DNA of 64,000 nt, from the NCBI GenBank assembly GCA_038323375.1, contig JBBQGV010000002.1, forward strand, positions 1-64,000. Direction: 5' to 3'. Within the stretch, counting starts at the first letter, position 1. The number at the start of each line of letters is the position of its first letter. The notes under the pieces are model-generated. The model made no database searches, was not told where the DNA came from, and was given only the letters and a program-made list of their open reading frames with translations. The translations under genes were made by a program, and so were the position numbers. Below are positions 39,850-48,026 of the stretch, piece by piece. Source of the DNA: JABWAJ01 sp038323375. Its GTDB lineage: Bacteria > Bacteroidota > Bacteroidia > Chitinophagales > Saprospiraceae.

Positions 39850-42102
39850 ATGGCACTCATAAAAACATCATACGGCAGGCGTTCCTTTTTAAAAACTTCG
39901 GCCCTCGCAGGGGGCGGCATGATGCTCGGTTTCAGTTGGCTGGCTACGGCTTGCGAACCTAACTCAGAAGAAATGCTGACCATGCCCAAAGAGTGGTTTG
40001 AGCTGAACGGCTTTTTGAAAATCGGCGAAAACGGCATTGTTACCATCCAATCGCCTAATCCGGAAATCGGGCAGAACGTAAAGACTTCCATGCCTATGAT
40101 TGTCGCAGAGGAACTCGACGTAGACTGGAAAAATGTCATCGTAGAGCAGGCACCACTCAACACTGCGTTGTTCGTCCGGCAGTTGGCAGGCGGCAGCCAG
40201 TCCATCCGGCAAGGCTGGACGGGGCTTCGCATGGCGGGTGCTACCGCCCGGCACATGCTCCGGGAGGCTGCGGCCCAAGCATGGCAAGTTCCGGTTGAAG
40301 AAGTCACCACTGAAGCCGGCGTTTTGCACCATAAAGGCAGCGGTAAATCGGCAGGTTATGGCGAAATGGCCTCGGCAGCCGCTAAAATTAACGTGCCGGA
40401 GGAAGTGAAGCTGAAAGAAGTAAAAGACTTCAAAATCATCGGTACCTCTCGCAAGAACGTGGACGGTCAAAAAATCGTGACCGGGCAGCCGCTATTCGGG
40501 TTGGATTACCAACGCGAAGGCATGCTCATCGCTATGATTACGCACCCGCCTGCTTTTGGCATGAAACTGAAATCGGTGGACGATTCAACAGCGAGGGCAA
40601 TGCCCGGCATCAAAGACGTTTTTACCATCAATACGTTCAAGGAAGGCTACGAAACACAATGGTGCGACACCAGCGCCTTCCCCGAACTCGTCGTCGTGGT
40701 TGGCAATACGACCTGGGAGGTGATGAATGCCAAAAAGGCACTGAAAATAGCGTGGGAACTTGCGCCGGAAAAATCCAAAGTAATGGACATCTTCGGCACA
40801 AAAATGACCGTGCGCACTCCGGCAGGGCTGGAAAACACCAGCATCCACAACGCCAAATTGGCGGAAATGGGTGCCAAATTAGCCAAGGTCGTTCGCAAGG
40901 ACGGCGACCCGGAGGCAGCCTTCAAAAATGCAGCACAAGTCATTGAGCGCAGCTACTCCGCACCTTTCCTCGCCCACAGCACGCTGGAACCAATGAACTT
41001 CTTCGCCCACGTAACGGCGGACAAAGTGGAACTTGTGGGCCCCATCCAGACGCCTGAGTTTATGGAAAAAAGCGTGGCTGCCCGACTGGGGATGCCATTA
41101 GAAAAAATAGACATACAGATGACCCGACAGGGCGGCGGATTCGGCCGGCGACTCTATGGCCACTTCGTGGTGGAGGCAGCGGTCATTTCACAAAAAATGA
41201 ACGCGCCCATCAAGTTGGTTTACACCCGAGAGGACGACATGACCTTCGGCAACTACCGCCCGGCATACTACGTCACCTACCGCGCGGCTTTGGATTCCAA
41301 CAAAAACCTCATCGGCTTCCACGTACGGTCTGGCGGGATCCCGGAAAGCTCGCTTGCCGCAAATCGGTTTCCGGCAGGTGCCATAGACAACTACCTTGCC
41401 GAAGATTGGGCATTAGATTCCAACATCAGCGTCGGGGCATTCCGGGCACCCAGATCGAATTTCATCGCCGGGGCAGAGTCGTCTTTCCTTGATGAATTGG
41501 CAGAGGCCATGGGTAAAGACCCCATCGAGTTTCGCCTCGAACTTTTGGATCGCGCCGGGAAAAACCCCGTTGGCACAGAAAACGACTACGAAGCAGCCCG
41601 GTACGCCGGGGTGCTTGAATTAGTCAAAGAAAAATCGGGCTGGGGCAAAGACCAGGCTGGCGTTCACCGGGGCGTTTCTGCCTATTTCTGCCACAATTCT
41701 TATGTGGCACAGGTCATAGACCTTGTCTTGGAGGACGGCAAACCCGTGGTGCAAAAAGTCTACTGCGCGGTTGATTGCGGCATTGTCGTGAACCCGATTG
41801 CAGCCATTAATCTCTCAGAGGGCGGCATCGTGGACGGCATCGGTCATGCCATGTACAGCGCCATCACCTTCAAAGACGGCGCACCTGAACAAAGCAATTT
41901 TGACAAATACCGCCTGATCCGCCACAGCGAGGCACCAAAAGCCATCGAAGTGCATTTCGTGAAAAACGAGATAGACCCGACGGGACTCGGCGAGCCGCTG
42001 AACCCACCCATTATTGGCGCGCTCGCCAACGCCATCTACAAGGCGACGGGCAAGCGCGTTTACCACCAGCCTTTTCTTGGAGGCACGCAGGTGTTGGGGT
42101 AG
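39850..42102 (+). CDS. Molybdopterin-binding subunit, xanthine dehydrogenase family (IorB-like)
   Basis: A 750-aa large subunit. The N-terminus SYGRRSFLKTSALAGGGMMLGFSW is a twin-arginine export signal, so the folded holoenzyme with its small subunit would be periplasmic. Family blocks: VDGQKIVTGQPLFGLDYQREGMLIA (about 200-225), YSAPFLAHSTLEPMNFFA (about 370), TRQGGGFGRRLYGHFVVEAAVIS (about 425), GAFRAPRSNFIAGAESSFLDELA (about 525) and GLGEPLNPPIIGALANAIYKATGKR near the end, with the conserved catalytic Glu in GEP. It hydroxylates an aldehyde or N-heterocycle; the substrate is unknown. Chaperone genes are not in the window. Confidence 0.93.
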   Translation: MALIKTSYGRRSFLKTSALAGGGMMLGFSWLATACEPNSEEMLTMPKEWFELNGFLKIGENGIVTIQSPNPEIGQNVKTSMPMIVAEELDVDWKNVIVEQAPLNTALFVRQLAGGSQSIRQGWTGLRMAGATARHMLREAAAQAWQVPVEEVTTEAGVLHHKGSGKSAGYGEMASAAAKINVPEEVKLKEVKDFKIIGTSRKNVDGQKIVTGQPLFGLDYQREGMLIAMITHPPAFGMKLKSVDDSTARAMPGIKDVFTINTFKEGYETQWCDTSAFPELVVVVGNTTWEVMNAKKALKIAWELAPEKSKVMDIFGTKMTVRTPAGLENTSIHNAKLAEMGAKLAKVVRKDGDPEAAFKNAAQVIERSYSAPFLAHSTLEPMNFFAHVTADKVELVGPIQTPEFMEKSVAARLGMPLEKIDIQMTRQGGGFGRRLYGHFVVEAAVISQKMNAPIKLVYTREDDMTFGNYRPAYYVTYRAALDSNKNLIGFHVRSGGIPESSLAANRFPAGAIDNYLAEDWALDSNISVGAFRAPRSNFIAGAESSFLDELAEAMGKDPIEFRLELLDRAGKNPVGTENDYEAARYAGVLELVKEKSGWGKDQAGVHRGVSAYFCHNSYVAQVIDLVLEDGKPVVQKVYCAVDCGIVVNPIAAINLSEGGIVDGIGHAMYSAITFKDGAPEQSNFDKYRLIRHSEAPKAIEVHFVKNEIDPTGLGEPLNPPIIGALANAIYKATGKRVYHQPFLGGTQVLG

Positions 42103-42120
42103 GGGCGTGTTGAATATGAA

Positions 42121-42234
42121 ACAGAGGCTGTCTCATAAGGTAAAAGGCAAGAGGCAAGTGGCAAGTTTGCAAAACCTGGTTTTTGCCCCTTGCCAACTTG
42201 CCCCTTGCTTCTTATGAGACAGCCTCTGTTTTTT
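42121..42234 (+). terminator. Long hairpin terminator with GGCAAG repeats in the loop
   Basis: CAGAGGCTGTCTCATAAG at 42122-42139 and CTTATGAGACAGCCTCTG at 42211-42228 form a perfect 18-bp stem followed by T6. The 70-nt interior carries another inverted GGCAAG-family repeat (GGCAAGAGGCAAG against CTTGCCCCTTGC). It lies 19 bp after the molybdenum hydroxylase stop: a terminator, apparently built from or invaded by a repeat element. 42235-42340 contains a fragment AGGAGCGTGTCGTAAATAAC and nothing else recognised. Confidence 0.8.
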
Positions 42235-42344
42235 GAGAAAACTAAGGAGCGTGTCGTAAATAACTTACCGGTTTGCGCGGTGGCTTTTTCCATCAGGCTG
42301 CGTTGATCGTTGATAGGCGCAATTTATTCCATTCCCACAAGTCA

Positions 42345-42410
42345 ATAGAATTGATCTATAAATACATAAGATATATAGATGAATGGTATCGTAAAAACCT
42401 TATAAATTTG
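42345..42410 (+). promoter_or_regulatory. katG promoter with OxyR-like half-site
   Basis: ATAG-N7-CTAT at 42345-42359 (ATAGAATTGATCTAT) matches one OxyR dyad (ATAG-N7-CTAT). The -7 box TAAATTTG is at 42403-42410, 30 nt before the katG ATG. The second OxyR dyad is degenerate. Peroxide control of katG by OxyR is well established in other bacteria, including Bacteroides. Confidence 0.6.
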
Positions 42411-42439
42411 TCAGGTTAAATGATACAAAATTATCAAAA

Positions 42440-44674
42440 ATGGAAAATAATCAACAATCAAGCACATCAGCATACGATGTCAACGGTGAAAGCAAATGCC
42501 CGTTTATGAGTGGCATTCTCACGAAGGGTGCCGGCGGTGGCTCCTCAAACCGCGACTGGTGGCCTAACCAATTGAAATTGAATATCCTCCGCCAAAATTC
42601 TTCCCTTTCCAATCCGATGGGCGAGGCGTACAACTATGCAGAGGAGTTCAAAACCCTCGACCTGGATGCCGTGAAGAAAGACCTTTTCGATTTGATGACC
42701 GCGTCTCAGGTATGGTGGCCGGCCGACTACGGGCACTATGGGCCGTTTTTCATCCGGATGGCGTGGCACAGCGCCGGTACTTACCGCATCGCTGACGGTC
42801 GTGGTGGCGCGGGCTCCGGCACGCAGCGCTTTGCGCCGCTCAACAGCTGGCCTGACAATGCAAACCTCGACAAGGCCCGTTTGTTGCTCTGGCCGGTCAA
42901 ACAGAAATACGGCAGGAAAATCTCCTGGGCTGACCTGATGATCCTTGCGGGCAACTGCGCCCTCGAGTCAATGGGCTTCGAAACCTTTGGTTTCGGCGGC
43001 GGACGCGAGGATGTTTGGGAGCCTGAAGAGGATATTTACTGGGGTTCCGAAACTGAATGGCTGGGCGACAAACGCTACACCGGCGACCGCGAATTGGAAA
43101 ATCCGCTTGGTGCCGTCCAGATGGGGCTCATCTACGTGAATCCGGAAGGTCCGAACGGGAATCCGGATCCGCTTGCCGCAGCTCGTGATATTCGCGAAAC
43201 TTTCGGCCGCATGGCGATGAACGACGAAGAAACGGTTGCGCTGATTGCCGGCGGACACACTTTCGGCAAAACCCATGGTGCTGCCGATCCCGGCAAGTAC
43301 GTGGGACGGGAACCCGCAGCTGCTGGTATTGAGGAGCAGAGCTTCGGCTGGAAAAACACGTTTGGCAGCGGCCATGGAGTCCACGCAATCACCAGTGGCC
43401 TCGAAGGCGCATGGACTACGACGCCAATCCAGTGGAGCAACAACTACTTCGAGAACTTGTTCGGCTTCGAATGGGAGCTGACCAAAAGCCCGGCGGGTGC
43501 CCATCAGTGGAAACCGAAAGGTGGCGCTGGCGCAGGTACCGTGCCTGATGCGCACGACCCATCGCTGAAGCACGCGCCAACGATGCTGACGACAGACCTT
43601 TCCCTGAAAGTGGATCCTGCCTATGAAAAAATTTCAAGACGCTTTTTCGAGCATCCGGATGAGTTCGCAGACGCATTCGCCCGGGCTTGGTTCAAGCTGA
43701 CGCATCGCGATATGGGGCCACGCGTGCGCTACCTCGGCCCGGAAGTGCCTTCAGAAGAGCTGATCTGGCAGGATCCGGTTCCGGAAGTTGCGCATGAACT
43801 GATCAACGACCAGGATATCCTTACCTTGAAGGACAAAATCCTTGCTTCGGGATTAACGGTGTCTCAATTAGTTTCTACCGCCTGGGCATCGGCATCAACG
43901 TTCCGCGGATCCGATAAACGCGGTGGCGCCAACGGCGCACGCATCCGTTTAGCACCGCAGAAGTATTGGAAAGTCAACAACCCGACTCAATTGGCAAAAG
44001 TGCTGGAGACGCTGGAGGGCATCCAAACAACGTTCAACAGCGCTCAGTCCGGCAAGCAGGTTTCACTCGCCGACCTGATCGTGCTGGGCGGATGCGCAGG
44101 CATCGAACAGGCGGCCAAAAATGCCGGGTTTAAGGTGATGGTTCCTTTCACACCGGGACGTACCGATACGTCGCAAGCGCAAACCGATGTCGAATCCTTT
44201 GCCGCGCTTGAACCGGCTGCAGACGGGTTCCGCAACTACAAGAATACCCGGTACGCAATAGCGGCAGAAGATATGCTGGTTGACAAAGCGCAACTGCTGA
44301 ACCTGACCGCGCCAGAGATGACGGCTTTAATTGGCGGTATGCGCGTCCTGAATACGAACTTCGATCAATCTCATCACGGCGTTTTCACCAAGCGTCCGGA
44401 AGCGCTCACCAACGACTTCTTCGTCAACCTGCTCGATTTGGGTACGACCTGGAGGGCAACTTCGGATGCCCAAGACGTGTTTGAGGGCCGTGATCGTGCG
44501 ACAGGCGAAGCGAAATGGACGGGCACCCGCGTTGACCTCATCTTCGGTTCGAACTCAGAGCTACGGGCGCTTGCTGAAGTCTACGCCTATGCAGACGGTC
44601 AGGGGAAGTTCGTGCGCGACTTTGTGGCGGCATGGAACAAGGTGATGAACCTTGATCGGTTTGATTTGGCTTGA
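42440..44674 (+). CDS. katG: Catalase-peroxidase KatG
   Basis: A 744-aa bifunctional haem catalase-peroxidase of normal length. The N-terminal domain has the distal site FFIRMAWHSAGTYRI (Arg, Trp and His, about 100-115), the proximal haem ligand in AGGHTFGKTHGA (about 265-276) and the Tyr and Met partners of the Trp-Tyr-Met adduct within VNPEGPNGNPDP and SGLEGAWTTTP. The C-terminal duplicated domain is complete. There is no signal peptide, so it is cytoplasmic. It detoxifies hydrogen peroxide. The gene stands alone between an OxyR-like promoter and a strong terminator. Confidence 0.97.
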   Translation: MENNQQSSTSAYDVNGESKCPFMSGILTKGAGGGSSNRDWWPNQLKLNILRQNSSLSNPMGEAYNYAEEFKTLDLDAVKKDLFDLMTASQVWWPADYGHYGPFFIRMAWHSAGTYRIADGRGGAGSGTQRFAPLNSWPDNANLDKARLLLWPVKQKYGRKISWADLMILAGNCALESMGFETFGFGGGREDVWEPEEDIYWGSETEWLGDKRYTGDRELENPLGAVQMGLIYVNPEGPNGNPDPLAAARDIRETFGRMAMNDEETVALIAGGHTFGKTHGAADPGKYVGREPAAAGIEEQSFGWKNTFGSGHGVHAITSGLEGAWTTTPIQWSNNYFENLFGFEWELTKSPAGAHQWKPKGGAGAGTVPDAHDPSLKHAPTMLTTDLSLKVDPAYEKISRRFFEHPDEFADAFARAWFKLTHRDMGPRVRYLGPEVPSEELIWQDPVPEVAHELINDQDILTLKDKILASGLTVSQLVSTAWASASTFRGSDKRGGANGARIRLAPQKYWKVNNPTQLAKVLETLEGIQTTFNSAQSGKQVSLADLIVLGGCAGIEQAAKNAGFKVMVPFTPGRTDTSQAQTDVESFAALEPAADGFRNYKNTRYAIAAEDMLVDKAQLLNLTAPEMTALIGGMRVLNTNFDQSHHGVFTKRPEALTNDFFVNLLDLGTTWRATSDAQDVFEGRDRATGEAKWTGTRVDLIFGSNSELRALAEVYAYADGQGKFVRDFVAAWNKVMNLDRFDLA

Positions 44675-44700
44675 TTTTAGGAAAGTATGATTAATCGTAT

Positions 44701-44733
44701 AAAAAGGTGGTTTGGCAACAAACCACCTTTTTT
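44701..44733 (+). terminator. katG terminator
   Basis: AAAAAGGTGGTTTG at 44701-44714 and CAAACCACCTTTTTT from 44719 form a 14-bp stem with a GCAA tetraloop and trailing T-run. It lies 27 nt after the katG stop codon and, being symmetric, can work in both directions. Confidence 0.92.
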
Positions 44734-44894
44734 ATTTCCTTACGTTGAGGATATGCCGAACAAGCTCCCGGAACGATCCCAAAGCAGCTAATGGTAATTT
44801 GGAACGGTAATATCTGTACGCAACGGCAATTTTTGCAACAAAGCAGTAATATCAAAGGTTATTCTGAAGCAACGTTTTTAAAAATCACAAAACC

Positions 44895-45305
44895 ATGCCA
44901 CTCACCAAACTCCTCCTCGCGTACCTCCTCACCACCCTCGTCTTTTTCGCCATTGACCTGACCTGGCTGGGACTTATTGCCAAAGGGATTTATGCCAAAT
45001 ACCTCGGCAGTTTTCTCAGCGACCAAGTCAACTGGACAGCCGCTATTATTTTTTACCTGCTATTCATTGTGGGCATATTTTTGTTCGTCATCCTGCCAGC
45101 CGTAGAAAAATCCTCGATGCAACATGCGCTGGTATACGGGGCGCTGTTTGGCTTCTTCACCTACGCTACTTACGACCTGACCAACTTAGCCACGCTCAAA
45201 GGCTGGCCGTTGCCAATTGTTTTCATTGACATCATCTGGGGCATGGTGTTGACGGGTTCGGTCAGCCTGGCCGGATATGCCATCACCCAATACCTGAAAT
45301 CATGA
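44895..45305 (+). CDS. DUF2177 membrane protein
   Basis: A 136-aa protein with four transmembrane helices (about 6-28, 48-68, 78-98 and 108-130). Family signatures are the start YLLTTLVFFAIDLTWLGLIAKGIYAKYLG, FGFFTYATYDLTNLATLKGWPL and DIIWGMVLTGSVSLAGY. DUF2177 proteins are often next to DUF1295 or cyclopropane-type lipid genes; their role is unknown. The stop overlaps the next start (ATGA), so it is co-translated with the DUF1295 gene. Confidence 0.88.
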   Translation: MPLTKLLLAYLLTTLVFFAIDLTWLGLIAKGIYAKYLGSFLSDQVNWTAAIIFYLLFIVGIFLFVILPAVEKSSMQHALVYGALFGFFTYATYDLTNLATLKGWPLPIVFIDIIWGMVLTGSVSLAGYAITQYLKS

Positions 45306-46081
45306 TTTGGGAAACGGTTGTTGAGGTCGCGGGATTGGTATTCCTGTACGCGACAGCGTGGTTTGTGGTGTCGCTGGTTGCCCGCCGCAATGACGTGGCC
45401 GATGTGGCCTGGGGGTTGGGTTATTTATTGATCGGTCTCTACTTGGCGGGCACACAGGAAGTGACCACTATTTCGATGCTGGTTTATAGCTTGACTGCTA
45501 TTTGGGCGCTGCGCTTGTCGGGCCATATTTATTGGAGGAACCGGGGCAAAACGGAAGACTTTCGATACCTGCAATGGCGGAAGGAATGGGGGAGGTGGTT
45601 TTTCCTGCGTTCTTACCTCCAGGTTTACCTGCTCCAGGGGTTTTTAATGCTGGTCATCGCTACGCCGCTGCTTGCTGCTGGCACTTATGGAAGCGACGAA
45701 ACGGGGATTTTTACCTTTTTGGGCGTCGGCATTTGGGCAATCGGCTTCTTTTTTCAGTCCGTGGGCGATTACCAGTTGATGCAATTCCTGAAAACGCGTA
45801 AAGACAAAGAAGCGGTGCTGCAAACGGGTTTGTGGCGCTACAGCCGCCATCCGAACTATTTTGGTGAAATCTTAATCTGGTGGGGGCTCTTTTTAGTCGT
45901 TTTGCCGCTTCAAAACGGTTGGTTGGCCATCATTAGCCCGATTTTTATCACTTATTTGCTGGTTTATGTCTCCGGCGTTCCGTTACTGGAGCAACGGTAT
46001 CGGGACAACCCGGCGTATCAGACGTATCGAAAACAAACCAACGCGATTATTCCCTGGTGGCGCAAAGTTCAGGTTACTTAG
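45302..46081 (+). CDS. DUF1295 (steroid 5-alpha-reductase-like) membrane protein
   Basis: A 259-aa integral membrane protein with about seven hydrophobic segments. The C-terminal family motif LWRYSRHPNYFGEILIWWG (about 178-196) and the end QRYRDNPAYQTYRKQTNAIIPWW identify DUF1295, a branch of the steroid reductase/isoprenylcysteine methyltransferase fold. Bacterial members are thought to reduce or methylate lipids with NADPH or SAM; the substrate is unknown. It overlaps the DUF2177 gene by 4 nt. A 14-bp hairpin follows the stop. Confidence 0.9.
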   Translation: MIWETVVEVAGLVFLYATAWFVVSLVARRNDVADVAWGLGYLLIGLYLAGTQEVTTISMLVYSLTAIWALRLSGHIYWRNRGKTEDFRYLQWRKEWGRWFFLRSYLQVYLLQGFLMLVIATPLLAAGTYGSDETGIFTFLGVGIWAIGFFFQSVGDYQLMQFLKTRKDKEAVLQTGLWRYSRHPNYFGEILIWWGLFLVVLPLQNGWLAIISPIFITYLLVYVSGVPLLEQRYRDNPAYQTYRKQTNAIIPWWRKVQVT

Positions 46082-46120
46082 CACTTTTAAGATTAAACTT
46101 TAAGATTACACAACGTCTCG

Positions 46121-46172
46121 CGGAGTTACACGGAGTTTGTGATTACTCCACATAGAATTCCGTGTAACTCCG
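46121..46172. repeat. 14-bp-stem inverted repeat
   Basis: CGGAGTTACACGGA at 46121-46134 and TCCGTGTAACTCCG at 46159-46172 are perfectly complementary. There is no T-run, so it is a repeat or weak terminator rather than a standard terminator. It lies 40 nt after the DUF1295 gene. The remaining gap to 46673 is AT-rich and holds only a repeat fragment. Confidence 0.65.
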
Positions 46173-46466
46173 TGTAAAGAATACTATAACTTTGTTTGTT
46201 TTTACTCCTTCGGAATTTTCTTGTTAATTTAAATCAAAAACTAAAAAATCAGCAATTGATAATTTCAAAAAAATCGCTCTCGGAAAAATCAGAAGGGTAG
46301 GCTTCGTAATATTAAACCTGAATACTGGGTATACATTCCTTCAACGTACTATATTTTCAAAAATTTTCACTTAAATTCCGTGCTCAGAAACCTGATTTTA
46401 CCCCAAACATGGTTTCCCAAAACCACATACAGGCAATACCTTTACACTCAAGTTGACCGTGCTCTT

Positions 46467-46560
46467 AGAGCTTGTTGGGGTTTTCGTCAATCGGCTATGA
46501 GTGGCAAATTTTATTTTATACTGCGTTGATTTTTTTCGCCATAGCTGCCGGCTATGAATG
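46467..46560. repeat. Family-2 element, half copy
   Basis: AGAGCTTGTTGGGG at 46467, GGCAAATTTTATTTTATACTGCGTTG and the centre CATAGCTGCCGGCTATG match the first half of the 184-bp copies. The second arm is replaced by unrelated sequence after about 46560, indicating truncation. Confidence 0.8.
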
Positions 46561-46673
46561 CTCTTTTCGGGGCCGTTTTTATTATCCCAGCCTTGATATT
46601 CAGGATGTGGAAAACACGCATGGCGCAAATCGGAAGAATTACCTAATTTGGCAGGCAAAGAAAAAACCAACAC

Positions 46674-48026
46674 ATGCCTGTAGAACGTCCTCCTTTATCT
46701 CAAATCATCATTTACGCAATGGGGCAATTGGGCTGGTCGCTGGCGAGCTTTGGCGCAGCGAACCTGCTGGTCTATTTCTACCTGCCCCCCGAAGCGTCAA
46801 CCGGCGTTTTGTTTCCCGCTTTTATTTTCCAAGGCTCTATTTTGGGAATCGCCGTGATTGGCCTCATTAATTTCAGTGGTCGCTTGTTTGATGCGATTAC
46901 AGATCCTATTGCTGGCAACTGGTCGGATCGCAGTGTGTCCAAATTTGGAAAGCGGAAAAAATTCATGGCCATTGCCGCCGTCCCATTCGCGTTGTTTTCA
47001 TTCCTAATTTTTTTTCCGCCAAACACTGGCGAAAGCACCCTGAATTGCGTCTGGCTCACCATCAGCATCTTTTTGTTTTATTTGTTCATGACCCTGTACG
47101 TCATTCCCTACACTGCCCTGATTGGTGAAATGGGACACCATCCCGATGACCGCATGCGCATCAGCACGGTCACGTCCGTCACCTGGGCGTTAGGATTCAT
47201 GATCGGGAGCAATGCGTATGCTTTGCAGGCTTATTTTCAACAACAACAATCGGCTACGGCAGCATTCCAGATCACCATTGGTATTTTTGCTTTGACCTCC
47301 TTAGTTTTTATGCTCTTGCCGGTGTTCTTTTTGAAAGAATCGCGTTATTGCCGGCAATCGAAAGTAGAGACCAACGCCTTTCATGCCGTACGTGCAGTGT
47401 TAAAAAACCGAAACTTTATCCCTTTTGCCATAGCCGATTTGATGTATTGGCTGGCGCTTACGTTCATCCAATCCGGGGTGGGCTATTATGTGACCATTCT
47501 GATGGGATTCCCGCAAGAACAGGCGACGCTTTTTCTAACCATCAGTTTTCTCACCAGTCTGTTGTTGTATTGGCCGGTGAATGTCATCGTCCGGCGCGTT
47601 GGCAAGAAAAAAACGGTGATTGCCGCTTTTTTGGTTTTTAGTTTTATCTTTGGATTGACCACAATCTCCGGGTTATTACCGGTTTCAAAAGACGTCCTGT
47701 TTTACGTCCTTTCGTTGTCGTCGGGTTTTCCATTGGCGGTCTTTGGCATCGTTCCGATGGCGATCATTGCCGACATCCTGTACCAGCACGAAGCGGACAC
47801 GGGCGAACAGCACGCCGGGATGTTTTACGCAGCCCGCAACCTAACCATGAAAATGGGTATTTCGTTGGCCAACCTGATTTTTCCTTCGCTGTTGTTGCTG
47901 GGAAAAAGCGTCCAAAACCCGCTTGGCGTGCAATTGTCTACGCTGCTGGCGATGTTGTTTTGTCTGGCAGGTTGTTTTGTGTTTACACGTTATCAGGATC
48001 TAAGCAAGAAGTTTTCACCATTATGA
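46674..48026 (+). CDS. MFS transporter of the GPH (sugar:cation symporter) type
   Basis: A 450-aa permease with about twelve transmembrane helices. The motif DAITDPIAGNWSDRSVSKFGKRKKFM (about 62-90) is the family signature of glycoside-pentoside-hexuronide:cation symporters related to MelB. MGHHPDDRMRISTVTSVTWALG (about 150) is the usual conserved loop. The substrate is likely a sugar or small glycoside, imported with Na+ or H+; it cannot be named. No sugar catabolic genes flank it. The stop TGA overlaps the recQ start (ATGA). Confidence 0.87.
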   Translation: MPVERPPLSQIIIYAMGQLGWSLASFGAANLLVYFYLPPEASTGVLFPAFIFQGSILGIAVIGLINFSGRLFDAITDPIAGNWSDRSVSKFGKRKKFMAIAAVPFALFSFLIFFPPNTGESTLNCVWLTISIFLFYLFMTLYVIPYTALIGEMGHHPDDRMRISTVTSVTWALGFMIGSNAYALQAYFQQQQSATAAFQITIGIFALTSLVFMLLPVFFLKESRYCRQSKVETNAFHAVRAVLKNRNFIPFAIADLMYWLALTFIQSGVGYYVTILMGFPQEQATLFLTISFLTSLLLYWPVNVIVRRVGKKKTVIAAFLVFSFIFGLTTISGLLPVSKDVLFYVLSLSSGFPLAVFGIVPMAIIADILYQHEADTGEQHAGMFYAARNLTMKMGISLANLIFPSLLLLGKSVQNPLGVQLSTLLAMLFCLAGCFVFTRYQDLSKKFSPL

